Origin: a virus
Direction: 5' to 3' (one strand)
IMG/VR virus record: IMGVR_UViG_3300049207_000004
Coordinates: 1-22,326 of that record
DNA: 22,326 nucleotides
The position numbers were made by a program, and so were the translations under genes. Position 1 is the first letter of the stretch; the number at the start of each line of letters is the position of its first letter. The notes under the pieces were generated by a model. That model had not been told where the DNA came from, did not search any database, and saw only the letters and a program-made list of their open reading frames with translations. Of the stretch, positions 13,556 to 20,508 are shown one piece after another.

Positions 13556-13568
13556 CTGGCGTCCGTAG
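13556..13568 (+). repeat. Late-boundary motif copy 3: CTGGCGTCCGTAG
   Basis: This copy lies 74 bases beyond the TM2 gene start and 31 bases before the ATG of the connector gene. It is identical to copies 1 and 2. It is followed directly by the small palindrome GGCTGAGCC (13569-13577). Confidence 0.8.
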
Positions 13569-13599
13569 GGCTGAGCCATAGCCGAGGATATGATGCGGC

Positions 13600-14055
13600 A
13601 TGGCTTACTCTGCTCCCGCTAAAGCGACCTTCACCGGCATCTTTCCCGCCTTCACGGCGGTCACCGATGAAGCCTATGCCTTCTGGTCCGCCCGCGCCGC
13701 GCGCATCGTGGACCCCCTCCAGGAATGCCTCGCCGATGATGCCGAACTGGCCTGCATGCTGGCGACGGCGCATTATCTGACGCAGCAGGGCGTAGGCACC
13801 GGCACGGAAAGCGAGATGGCCGCCCAGGGCGCCAGCGGGTTCAAGCGGCTGAAGTCCGGCTCGCTCGAGCTGGAGAAGGCGGACAATGCCAGTGCGGCCG
13901 GCATGGGCGATTGGGGCACGACCAGTTATGGCGTGCGGCTCTATCCGATGCTGAAGGCTTGCGTCGGCGGCCCACGTGTGACCGGCACCGGTTGCGTCGT
14001 CGGAGGTGGCGGGTTCAATGGCTTTGCGGGCGCCATCCCGCCTTGGGTGCGGTGA
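13600..14055 (+). CDS. DUF4054 head-tail connector protein
   Basis: The 151-residue protein begins with helices typical of DUF4054 / gp6-like connectors (FPAFTAVTDEAYAFWSARAARIVDP, then DDAELACMLATAHYLTQQG). It continues with GFKRLKSGSLELE and a segment ending in TSYGVRLYPMLKACVGGPRV, the usual 'T-x-Y-G ... L' end of the family. It would sit below the portal as a ring closing the head. It starts the connector/tail block after the third moron. Confidence 0.85.
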   Translation: MAYSAPAKATFTGIFPAFTAVTDEAYAFWSARAARIVDPLQECLADDAELACMLATAHYLTQQGVGTGTESEMAAQGASGFKRLKSGSLELEKADNASAAGMGDWGTTSYGVRLYPMLKACVGGPRVTGTGCVVGGGGFNGFAGAIPPWVR

Positions 14056-14411
14056 TGGGTCTGTTGGACGGTGGCATCGCGGCGATCTTCGGCGCGGCCT
14101 TTTCTGGTATCTATCTCGACGCCACGCTGCACACCGGCACCGGCGCGCCGGTTTATGGGGCGGGCGGGGTCATCACCGGCTATGCGGGTGGCGATAAGGC
14201 GGTCAAGGTGCAGGTCGATGCGGCGACCGATGCCATGCGCCGCGGCGACGGCTATGCCGAGGGCGACGTCCGGCTCATCATCTTGGCCCAAGGGATCGGC
14301 TCGGTGACGAGCGATCACCGCCTAACGGTCGGCGCTGTCGCCTACAGCCTGCAATCCACCGAGCTGGACGCCGCGGCTTCGCACTGGATCTGCCGCGGGC
14401 GTCGCATCTGA
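14055..14411 (+). CDS. Head-tail joining protein (hypothetical)
   Basis: The 118-residue product starts on the previous stop (TGATG). N-terminal GLLDGGIAAIFGAAFSGIYLDATLH is followed by a beta-rich part (KVQVDAATDAMRRGDGYAEGDVRLIILAQGI) and a C-terminal half with LTVGAVAYSLQSTELDAAASHWIC. The order and style match the head-tail stopper/adaptor genes that lie between gp6-like and gp10-like genes. No single family motif proves this. Confidence 0.7.
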   Translation: MGLLDGGIAAIFGAAFSGIYLDATLHTGTGAPVYGAGGVITGYAGGDKAVKVQVDAATDAMRRGDGYAEGDVRLIILAQGIGSVTSDHRLTVGAVAYSLQSTELDAAASHWICRGRRI

Positions 14412-14821
14412 TGGGCATCAAGTTCGCCGATCGCCACCTGAAGCGGTTGCGCAAGATGACAACCGGGATGCGCAAGGAAGCTGGCAAGTTGGTCCATACT
14501 CTCGCCGACATGCACGCGACCGAGGCGGCGCTCAGCGTCACGACGGGGGCAGTGTCGGGGAAGAACCATAAGGCTTCGCTCCCGGGCCAGCCACCCAATG
14601 CGGACACGCACGGCCTCGATCGATCGGTCCATGTCGAGCAGACCGGGCCGCTGACCGCGCAGTCAATTGCGGATGCGCCCTATGCGGCCGCGCAGGAATT
14701 CGGCACGCAGGAGATGGCGGAACGCCCCTTCATGCGCCCGGCCGCCAAGAAGGTCCGCAAGCAGGCGGACAAACTCGCGAAGGTGGCAGTCGACCGGATC
14801 GTCAAGGGCGGGAAGCTGTAG
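14411..14821 (+). CDS. HK97 gp10-like tail-component protein
   Basis: The 136-residue protein has long basic helices at the start (LKRLRKMTTGMRKEAGKLVHTLADMHATEAA). It has the family ending YAAAQEFGTQEMAERPFMRPAAKKVRKQADKLA, where the 'E-F-G-T ... R-P-F-[ML]-R-P-A' pattern is characteristic of HK97-gp10 morphogenesis proteins. It helps build the neck/tail junction. The start shares one base with the upstream stop. Confidence 0.85.
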   Translation: MGIKFADRHLKRLRKMTTGMRKEAGKLVHTLADMHATEAALSVTTGAVSGKNHKASLPGQPPNADTHGLDRSVHVEQTGPLTAQSIADAPYAAAQEFGTQEMAERPFMRPAAKKVRKQADKLAKVAVDRIVKGGKL

Positions 14822-14832
14822 CAGCGGGGCGC

Positions 14833-14840
14833 CGTCCGTA
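14833..14840 (+). repeat. Degenerate late-boundary motif (CGTCCGTA)
   Basis: Eight of nine core bases are present (CGTCCGTA followed by T). It starts 12 bases after the gp10-like stop and before the next small gene, so its position matches the exact copies. Confidence 0.4.
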
Positions 14841-14895
14841 TCGCTCCCCGCCTTTACCCTTAGCATGGGCACCATGGCGACAGCGTTTTCAGATC

Positions 14896-15120
14896 GTGAT
14901 ACACCTGCCCATTGTGGCAATCCGGCTCAACCTGCATCATCTAGGATTGTGGCTGGACGCCATCATGGAGCGGCTCGAAACGGAGCACGCGCCGACCAAC
15001 TGGAACCTGCTGGAGACGCTCGGCGAAGCGCTGGCCTTTCCGCGCTTCCTGGGGCCAGACAATGACGATCAGCCCGACCTTCCATGTTCGCCAGACGATC
15101 CTGACCGCCCTGCAGGCTGA
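14896..15120 (+). CDS. Hypothetical small protein between gp10-like and DUF3168 genes
   Basis: The frame beginning at GTG 14896 encodes 74 residues with natural composition (IVAIRLNLHHLGLWLDAIMERLETEH) and strongly GC-rich third codon positions. It overlaps the next gene by 59 bases. No clear ribosome-binding site precedes it; ATG 14968 is an alternative start. A competing frame with ATG 14865 ends in an ATGA overlap with the next gene, but its product has a shadow-like composition. I favour the GTG frame. Confidence 0.45.
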   Translation: MIHLPIVAIRLNLHHLGLWLDAIMERLETEHAPTNWNLLETLGEALAFPRFLGPDNDDQPDLPCSPDDPDRPAG

Positions 15121-15469
15121 TGCGGGCGTCCTAGCGTTCATCCCGGCCGACAGCCTCTATCCGAGCAAGACCCCGAACAATCCCGCCAAGCCCTTCGGGC
15201 GCTATGGCGCGGAAACCAATATCCCGTCACGCCCGTCGGGCTGGCGCGGCGGCGAAGTCTCGACCGCCTATCATGTATGGGTCGGCGTGACCGACGCTAT
15301 CCCGGACCCCAAAACCTATTGCGAGCAGTCGGTCGACGCGATCGCCGAAGCTATCGACGCCCTGCCCGACTGCACCGTCGAGCGCACGCAGCTGCTGGAG
15401 GATGCTTCCGAGCCGGACCTCTGGCACGGCGTCGTCCAGTTCACCTTTACCGCGCTTGCCGAAATCTGA
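15062..15469 (+). CDS. DUF3168 tail completion protein
   Basis: The 135-residue product matches DUF3168. It begins with an N-terminal helix (FHVRQTILTALQADAGVLAFI) and VDSLYP-like turn, and has YHVWVGVTD. It continues with CEQSVDAIAEAIDALPDC and ends with the strand WHGVVQFTFTALAE. Members cap the tail tube at the head-proximal end, as in HK97/SPP1-type and gene-transfer-agent gene orders. The gene directly precedes a boundary motif, which starts one base after its stop. Confidence 0.88.
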   Translation: MTISPTFHVRQTILTALQADAGVLAFIPADSLYPSKTPNNPAKPFGRYGAETNIPSRPSGWRGGEVSTAYHVWVGVTDAIPDPKTYCEQSVDAIAEAIDALPDCTVERTQLLEDASEPDLWHGVVQFTFTALAEI

Positions 15470-15470
15470 T

Positions 15471-15479
15471 CGTCCGTAG
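15471..15479 (+). repeat. Late-boundary motif copy 4: CGTCCGTAG ('empty' site)
   Basis: The core begins one base after the DUF3168 stop codon, with no cargo in between. The next gene starts 63 bases downstream. The palindrome AGGCTGACGCCT (15480-15491) follows immediately. Confidence 0.75.
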
Positions 15480-15542
15480 AGGCTGACGCCTGCCTGATCC
15501 ATGTGAAGCGGGACGACAAATCCCCTCGCAGGAGCCAGGCAC

Positions 15543-16061
15543 ATGACCGCAGGCGTTACCCTCCAGACCAAGCTCTCGATCGCGGGGGGCCTCGAAGGCG
15601 CCGCCGCCAAGGGCAGCATGAAGCTCAAGCTCGACGACATCCTCGAATCGCTGGAGCTGACTCCCGGCACCAACACGACCGGCAAAGCGGATTTGCTCTA
15701 TACCGCCACCCGGACGGTCAACGCGTCGAGCAACGAGGATCTGGATCTTGCCGGCGCGCTCGCCAATGCCTTCGGCGCGACCATCACCGCCGCCGAGATC
15801 GTCCTGATCTTCATCAAGGCGGCCGCGGGCAACAGCAACAACGTCAATGTTAGCCGACCGGCCTCGAACGGTTTTGTCGGGCCGTTTCTCGCGGCCGGCG
15901 ATGGCGTGAAGATCGCGCCCGGCGAATGGGCCGTGTTCCAATCCAAGGCGGGCTGGGCCGTGACGCCCGGCACCGGTGATCTCCTCAACGTCGCCAACAG
16001 CGGCGCCGGCTCCGGCGTGACTTATGACATCCTGATCGTCGCTCGTTCTGTGGTGGCCTGA
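15543..16061 (+). CDS. Virion structural protein (unrecognised)
   Basis: The 172-residue protein follows a good ribosome-binding site (CAGGAG). It is Ala/Gly/Thr-rich and appears all-beta. Strands surround TGKADLLYTATRTVNASSNEDLDLAG, EIVLIFIKAAAGNSNNVNVSR and a C-terminal YDILIVARSV. The GNSNNVNVSRP and FVGPFLAAGDGVKIAPGEW segments are typical of proteins that decorate tails or heads. Its place between tail completion and tail tube genes supports a structural role. No family could be named. Confidence 0.65.
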   Translation: MTAGVTLQTKLSIAGGLEGAAAKGSMKLKLDDILESLELTPGTNTTGKADLLYTATRTVNASSNEDLDLAGALANAFGATITAAEIVLIFIKAAAGNSNNVNVSRPASNGFVGPFLAAGDGVKIAPGEWAVFQSKAGWAVTPGTGDLLNVANSGAGSGVTYDILIVARSVVA

Positions 16062-16062
16062 C

Positions 16063-16308
16063 ATGGGCCGCCGCATCATCTTCGAGCGGACCTATAATCA
16101 CCGCTGGCCTTCGCGGGCGATCACCGAATTTCGGGCATCCGACACCCCCTTGCTCGTCAAGCGCGAGGTCCAGAAGGCGGCGCTTGAAGGGGGCTATGCC
16201 CGGTTCGCGACGAAGGCCGAGTGTTCGGCGGCGGACCGGGAGCTGGAGGCTGTGCCGGCGAGCGATGCGACACCTGATGCTGATCCGGAGCAGGTCGGGC
16301 GTCCGTAG
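16063..16308 (+). CDS. Hypothetical protein (81 aa)
   Basis: The start lies one base after the previous stop. The product begins GRRIIFERTYNHRWPSRAITEF and has a helix TPLLVKREVQKAALEGGYA. The acidic, Pro/Asp-rich tail looks disordered. Short proteins of this type (a basic beta start, then a helix with Ala/Gly) often precede tail tube genes in prophages. The stop codon TAG is itself part of a boundary motif, so the last codons CGT-CCG are fixed by that element. Confidence 0.6.
   Translation: MGRRIIFERTYNHRWPSRAITEFRASDTPLLVKREVQKAALEGGYARFATKAECSAADRELEAVPASDATPDADPEQVGRP
16298..16308 (+). repeat. Late-boundary motif copy 5: GGCGTCCGTAG ('empty' site)
   Basis: The motif overlaps the end of the 81-residue ORF and supplies its TAG stop. 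The tail tube gene starts 68 bases downstream. There is no cargo here. Confidence 0.75.
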
Positions 16309-16376
16309 AGCCAGCCCCCGCCCCGGTCCAAAGTCGCGAGGTCTTCTAAACTTGCCCAAGCGAAGGGGTTAGCACC

Positions 16377-16832
16377 ATGGGTTTCACAACTGGCCGCGTG
16401 AAGGGCAATTATGCCGACATCCTCTATGGCGACGGCGGCTCTCCGACCGAGACGTTCACCCAGCTCTGCGGCATCAACACGCGCGGCCTCGAAGTCACCT
16501 ATGCCAATGCCTTCGAGGCCACGGACTATGATTGCGCCGATCCTGAAGCGGCGGCGCAGACGCTACGCGACGTCGGGGCGCAGGACTGGTCGATCTCGGG
16601 CTCGGGCCTCTATAACCGGACGCAGATGGCTGCGCTGCGCGGCCTGCTGGGCGCATCGCAGAACTGGCGCTTCGCAATCGACGAGCCTTCGACCGAAAGC
16701 GTTGATGATGGCTGGTGGCAGGGCCCCGGCATGATCTCGAGCTTCAAGGTCGACGGCAATGACGGCGAATATACACAGGTTTCGCTGACCATCACCGGTA
16801 TGGGCCTGCTGACCTGGGCAGACGCGGCGTAA
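16377..16832 (+). CDS. Major tail tube protein
   Basis: The 151-residue protein starts after AGCGAAGGGG. It shows the tail-tube pattern of TP901-1/GTA-type phages: FTQLCGINTRGLEVTYANAFEATDYDCADP, then DWSISGSGLYNRTQMAALRGLLG, WRFAIDE and a C-terminal DGEYTQVSLTITGMGLLTW. Hexameric rings of this protein make the tube of a non-contractile tail. No sheath gene is seen nearby, supporting a siphovirus. Confidence 0.88.
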   Translation: MGFTTGRVKGNYADILYGDGGSPTETFTQLCGINTRGLEVTYANAFEATDYDCADPEAAAQTLRDVGAQDWSISGSGLYNRTQMAALRGLLGASQNWRFAIDEPSTESVDDGWWQGPGMISSFKVDGNDGEYTQVSLTITGMGLLTWADAA

Positions 16833-16841
16833 GGGTGGCGG

Positions 16842-17234
16842 ATGCAGACCCATCTGACCCTCGATTGGGCTGACGGTAGTTATGATTTCCGGCTGACCTG
16901 GAGCGGCTGCGCCGAGATCGAGCGCAAGTGCAATGCGGGTATCCAGGCGGTCTATGAGCGCGTGATGCTCGCCGGGTCTTCCACCGTCGACGTCGTCGAG
17001 ATCATCCGACAGGGTCTTCTCGGCGGCAAAACGGGCCTGGTCGACGAACAGCCGGTCGAGCTGGTGCCCGCGACCGTCAACGCCCTCATCGCTCGCTATG
17101 TCACCGGCGAGAACGCTCCGCCCTTCGCCTCCAGCTGGAACGTCGCCAAGGCGGTCCTCCACACCTTCATGGTCGGCCACGAAGCGGCTCAAAAAAAAAG
17201 GGAGGACGAGGACGAGATGGCGGGGAGCGAATAG
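16842..17234 (+). CDS. Tail assembly chaperone, GTA family (G-like)
   Basis: The 130-residue product matches the gene-transfer-agent family chaperones: THLTLDWADGSYDFRLTWSGCAEIERKCNAGIQAVYERV, then STVDVVEIIRQGLLGG and a C-terminal helical region. It lies between tube and tape measure genes, the fixed place for such chaperones, which hold the tape measure during tail assembly. Near its end is a run of nine A residues in frame as CAA-AAA-AAA-AGG, a slippery site for -1 frameshifting into the next ORF. The normal product ends in the acidic EDEDEMAGSE. Confidence 0.88.
   Translation: MQTHLTLDWADGSYDFRLTWSGCAEIERKCNAGIQAVYERVMLAGSSTVDVVEIIRQGLLGGKTGLVDEQPVELVPATVNALIARYVTGENAPPFASSWNVAKAVLHTFMVGHEAAQKKREDEDEMAGSE
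17192..17198 (+). promoter_or_regulatory. -1 programmed frameshift site (A AAA AAA)
   Basis: The run of nine A's spans 17191-17199. In the zero frame it contains the canonical heptamer A-AAA-AAA, followed by a purine-rich stretch (GGGAGGACGAGG). A -1 slip moves reading from the chaperone frame directly into the downstream ORF, with no stop between. The fusion would be 200 residues: 119 codons to 17198, then 81 sense codons from 17198. Confidence 0.8.
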
Positions 17235-17443
17235 ATCCCGCCGAGATCTTCGCCAACTGCGCGCTCATGAATATCCAACCGAGCGAAGCCAAGCAGCTCA
17301 CGCTCGCTGAATATCAGGGGATCTTGCACCACTGGAACAAGGCGCAGGGCGGCGAAGACGACGAGCTTGAACCCCCCGATCCGCAGAAGGTGGCTGAACG
17401 CCGCCGGGCGCTCGAGGCCAAAGGTGTGAAGGTGCTCTACTGA
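17198..17443 (+). CDS. Second chaperone ORF (T-like), expressed by -1 frameshift
   Basis: The -1 frame relative to the chaperone is open from before the slippery run to TGA 17441-17443. It reads DPAEIFANCALMNIQPSEAK then LTLAEYQGILHHWNKAQGG, followed by an acidic linker and DPQKVAERRRALEAKGVKVLY. The segment around LAEYQGILHHWN is common in small ORFs just before tape measure genes. ATG 17267 could give a separate 58-residue protein, but it has no clear ribosome-binding site, so the fusion is the more likely product. The stop overlaps the tape measure start (TGATG). Confidence 0.75.
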   Translation, partial: KGGRGRDGGERIDPAEIFANCALMNIQPSEAKQLTLAEYQGILHHWNKAQGGEDDELEPPDPQKVAERRRALEAKGVKVLY

Positions 17444-20400
17444 TGCCCACCGCTGACGAAGTCATCGTCGAATTCGAGGCGCGGGTCGGCAAATATGAGG
17501 CCGATCTCAAGCGAGCGACCAAGACCTTCGAGAACGCGACCAACGCCCAGCGCGACCAGATGGCGCGTCTAGAGCGGCAGATCGCGTCCAGCTCCAGCGC
17601 CATCGGCGCGCAGTTGCGCAATCTTGCCGGCGTGTTCGCTGGCGCCTTTTCGGTGCAGCAGATCCAGCAGCTCGCGGACGGCTATACCCGCTTCACGAAC
17701 CAGTTGAAGGTCGCAGGGCTCGAGGGCTCGAACCTGGGGCGCACCCAGGAGCAGCTCTTCGGGATCGCGCAGAAGTATGGCGTTGAGCTGGAATCGCTCG
17801 GCACCCTGTTCTCGCGCGGGTCGCAGTCGGCGAAGGAGCTGGGCGCCAGCCAGGCTGACCTGTTGAAGTTCACCGAGGGCGTCTCTGCCGCGCTCAAGAT
17901 CCAGGGCTCGAGCGCCACCGAGGCGCAGGGGGCGCTGCTCCAGCTTTCGCAGCTGCTCGCCTCCGGCACGGTGCGGGCGGAGGAGTTCAACTCGGTCAAT
18001 GAAGGCGCGCTGCCGATTCTCCAGGCGGTCGCCCGGAACCTCGACGCGGCCGGCGGCTCGGTCGGGAAGCTCAAGCTGCTGGTCAATGACGGGAGGATCT
18101 CGTCGCAACAGTTCTTCCGCGCCTTCCTCCAGGGATCGTCGGATCTGCAAGCGACCGCCGAAACCACGGCGCTGACGATCGGCAACAGCTTCACCGTGCT
18201 CAACAATGCCCTGGGCAAGTTCATCGGCGAAACCGACCAGTCGCTCTCGGCCACCCAGCGGATCAGCGCGGCGATCATCAGCCTGTCGGAGAACCTCGAC
18301 ACGGTGGTCAAGGCGATCGGGGTGCTCTCCGCGCTGCTGCTCGGCCGCTATGTCGCTGGAGCTGTGGCGGCCGCCCGGTCCACCACGATCGTCTCGACCG
18401 CGATCTTCGCAATGCAGGCGCGCGCGGCTGGCGCGGCAACGACAATGGAGGCGCTGGCGCTCACGTCCGCCACGGCTGGCCGCGCCATGCTGGCTGCCTT
18501 TGGAGGGCCGGTCGGGGTCGCCATCACGGCGCTCACGCTTGGTATCGGCTTTCTGGTCGAAAGCCACAACGACGCCGAAGCAGCTGTGGATGACCTGGCC
18601 GCGTCGATCCACGCGCAGTCGGCAGAGTTCAAGACCGTCCGCGACAAGACCGCGCAGGCCGCCGCCGAGGCCGGCACCATGAGCGACAAGCAGCGGAACC
18701 TCCAAGCGGCGACCGCGAACCTCACCGGCGAAGTGGGCCTGCTGGCGAACGCCTGGGCGCGGGTAGCGGCCGAAGCGAAGGCGGCGGCGCTCGAGCAGGC
18801 GCGCGCGGCTGCCAATTCGGCCAAGTCGAATTACGAGCTGGCGAAAAAGCGGTTCGAGGAGAAGGTCGACGAGGGCTTCCGCGCCGCGCCCCGGCCGGTC
18901 GTCGAGCGTGGCCTGGGCCGCGAGCTGAACCCGATCAATCCCGAGGCGGCGCGCGCGGCGGCGTTGAAGGGCGCTGCGCCCGAAGCGCAGCTGATGCTCG
19001 AGGCGGCGAAGAATTGGGAGACGGCGGCGAAGGAGCTTCGGAAGACCCAGCAGCAGGGGCTCGCCGAGTTCAAGCAGGCTCCGGCGAAACCGCCCGAGGA
19101 GAAGCCGAAGAAGGACAAGGCGAAAAAGGACAAGAAGCCCAGCGGGCCGACCGCCGAGGAGATCGAGGCGCGGCACAACGAGGCGCTGTCGCGGACCAAC
19201 CAGGAGGAGTTGCAGGCTCGCATCCAGCTTGCGACCGATGCTGCCGAGCGCGCGTCGCTCATGGATCAGCTCTACGCGGAGGAATACAAGGAGCGGGTCG
19301 CTCAGATCGAGAACGACAAGCACTTCACCGAGGAGCAGAAGAAGGCGCAGATCGCCGCGCTGGCCGTGCTCTATGGCAAGGCCGACCAGGCGCAGACCGG
19401 GCCGAACGGCGAGATCGTCGTCTCCGCCCCCGACCGCGGGCTCTACGGCAAGCAGGTCGAGAAGGAGCTGCAAGACCGGCGCAACCGCCAGGCGCAGGAC
19501 ATGCTCGAGCGCGAGGCCGAAGCCCTCGAGGCCGAGAAGGACATCGCGCGTGGCAGCAAGAGCCGGCTCGATCTGGCGCTCCGCATCCTCGAGATCCAGC
19601 AGGACATTGAGCGCAAGATGCTCGAGCAGCAGATCGCCAATGGCGAGATTGCCGACGCCGATAAGGCGCGCGCGCTCCTGGCGAAGAAGCAGGCGGCAGA
19701 CAAGACCGGCGTCAAGAAGGGCGAGGGCGGGCCGCTCCAGCAGTGGATGGACAGCGTCCCGCAGACAACCGGCGAGATCAACGACGCGCTCGAGAATATC
19801 GGCACCCACGGCATTGACGCCTTTGCCAGCGGGCTTGCGGACGCGATCGTCAACTTCAAGTCGCTGGGCGACGTCGCCAAGAACGTCCTCCAGATGATTA
19901 CGCAGATGCTGATCGAGCTGGCGATCCGTATGCTCGTCATGAAGGCATTGAAAGCCATCGGCATCGGTATCTCGACCGGCGGCTCGGTGCAGGGCAAGGC
20001 GACCGGCGGGCGGATCGAAAAGCGCGCGACCGGCGGGCAGACCAGCGGCGGGCTGCTGCGCGGGCGCGGCACCGGCCTCTCCGATAGCATAGGGCCGCGT
20101 GGACCAATCATGCTCTCGGATGGCGAGTTCATCATGAAGGCGTCTGCGACGAAGAAGCTCGGCGCGCAGGCGCTCACCTACATGAACCAGTTTGGCGAGA
20201 TTCCGCCAGTGGCTCGCCGTGCCGGCGGTGGACCGATCGCGCCCTATATCCCCGGCGCGATGGGCGCTTTGCCCAATGGCATGAGCCCCAGCCGCCCGGG
20301 CGGGTTCGGCATGGACAGCTCCTTCAAGACGATGCTCGCGGACTCGATCCGGCAGGCGACGTCTGCCATGCCGCCGATCAACCTCTATCCGACGCTGGAC

Positions 20401-20508
20401 CCGGCGACGGTGGTGCGCGCCGCGTTCAACACCCCCGGCGGGCGCAAGGCGGTGTTCGAGACGGTCAGCAAGAACAGCGGTGCGTTCCGCTCGAGCCTTG
20501 ACCGATGA
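17443..20508 (+). CDS. Tail tape measure protein
   Basis: The 1021-residue protein has a tape measure domain at about 70-265 (TRFTNQLKVAGLEGSN, then LESLGTLFSRGSQSAKELG, and EEFNSVNEGALPILQAVARNL). Hydrophobic segments at about 291-312 and 350-372 are suited to membrane insertion during DNA entry. A long charged helical region (about 375-790) includes the Lys/Pro hinge EEKPKKDKAKKDKKPSG. The C-terminal part is Gly-rich and carries the LSDGEFIMKASATKKLG motif usual near tape measure C-termini. At roughly 1.5 Å per residue, it predicts a tail of about 150 nm. It is the longest gene in the window. Confidence 0.93.
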   Translation: MPTADEVIVEFEARVGKYEADLKRATKTFENATNAQRDQMARLERQIASSSSAIGAQLRNLAGVFAGAFSVQQIQQLADGYTRFTNQLKVAGLEGSNLGRTQEQLFGIAQKYGVELESLGTLFSRGSQSAKELGASQADLLKFTEGVSAALKIQGSSATEAQGALLQLSQLLASGTVRAEEFNSVNEGALPILQAVARNLDAAGGSVGKLKLLVNDGRISSQQFFRAFLQGSSDLQATAETTALTIGNSFTVLNNALGKFIGETDQSLSATQRISAAIISLSENLDTVVKAIGVLSALLLGRYVAGAVAAARSTTIVSTAIFAMQARAAGAATTMEALALTSATAGRAMLAAFGGPVGVAITALTLGIGFLVESHNDAEAAVDDLAASIHAQSAEFKTVRDKTAQAAAEAGTMSDKQRNLQAATANLTGEVGLLANAWARVAAEAKAAALEQARAAANSAKSNYELAKKRFEEKVDEGFRAAPRPVVERGLGRELNPINPEAARAAALKGAAPEAQLMLEAAKNWETAAKELRKTQQQGLAEFKQAPAKPPEEKPKKDKAKKDKKPSGPTAEEIEARHNEALSRTNQEELQARIQLATDAAERASLMDQLYAEEYKERVAQIENDKHFTEEQKKAQIAALAVLYGKADQAQTGPNGEIVVSAPDRGLYGKQVEKELQDRRNRQAQDMLEREAEALEAEKDIARGSKSRLDLALRILEIQQDIERKMLEQQIANGEIADADKARALLAKKQAADKTGVKKGEGGPLQQWMDSVPQTTGEINDALENIGTHGIDAFASGLADAIVNFKSLGDVAKNVLQMITQMLIELAIRMLVMKALKAIGIGISTGGSVQGKATGGRIEKRATGGQTSGGLLRGRGTGLSDSIGPRGPIMLSDGEFIMKASATKKLGAQALTYMNQFGEIPPVARRAGGGPIAPYIPGAMGALPNGMSPSRPGGFGMDSSFKTMLADSIRQATSAMPPINLYPTLDPATVVRAAFNTPGGRKAVFETVSKNSGAFRSSLDR

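Noticed and set aside
14865-15065. The ATG 14865 frame as the real gene between gp10-like and DUF3168
   Set aside because: The product is rich in Ala/Arg/Gly/Pro without structure, as expected of an off-frame reading; the GTG 14896 frame has better codon use. Kept only as an open question.
6182-16308. The repeated motif as a CRISPR array, att site or transposon end
   Set aside because: Copies are hundreds to thousands of bases apart without spacer regularity, all in one orientation, with no inverted partner, target duplication or recombinase gene in the window.
17569-19809. A 746-residue minus-strand open frame opposite the tape measure gene
   Set aside because: Its Leu/Arg-rich composition is the mirror of the tape measure codons. 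Long antisense frames are expected at this GC content.
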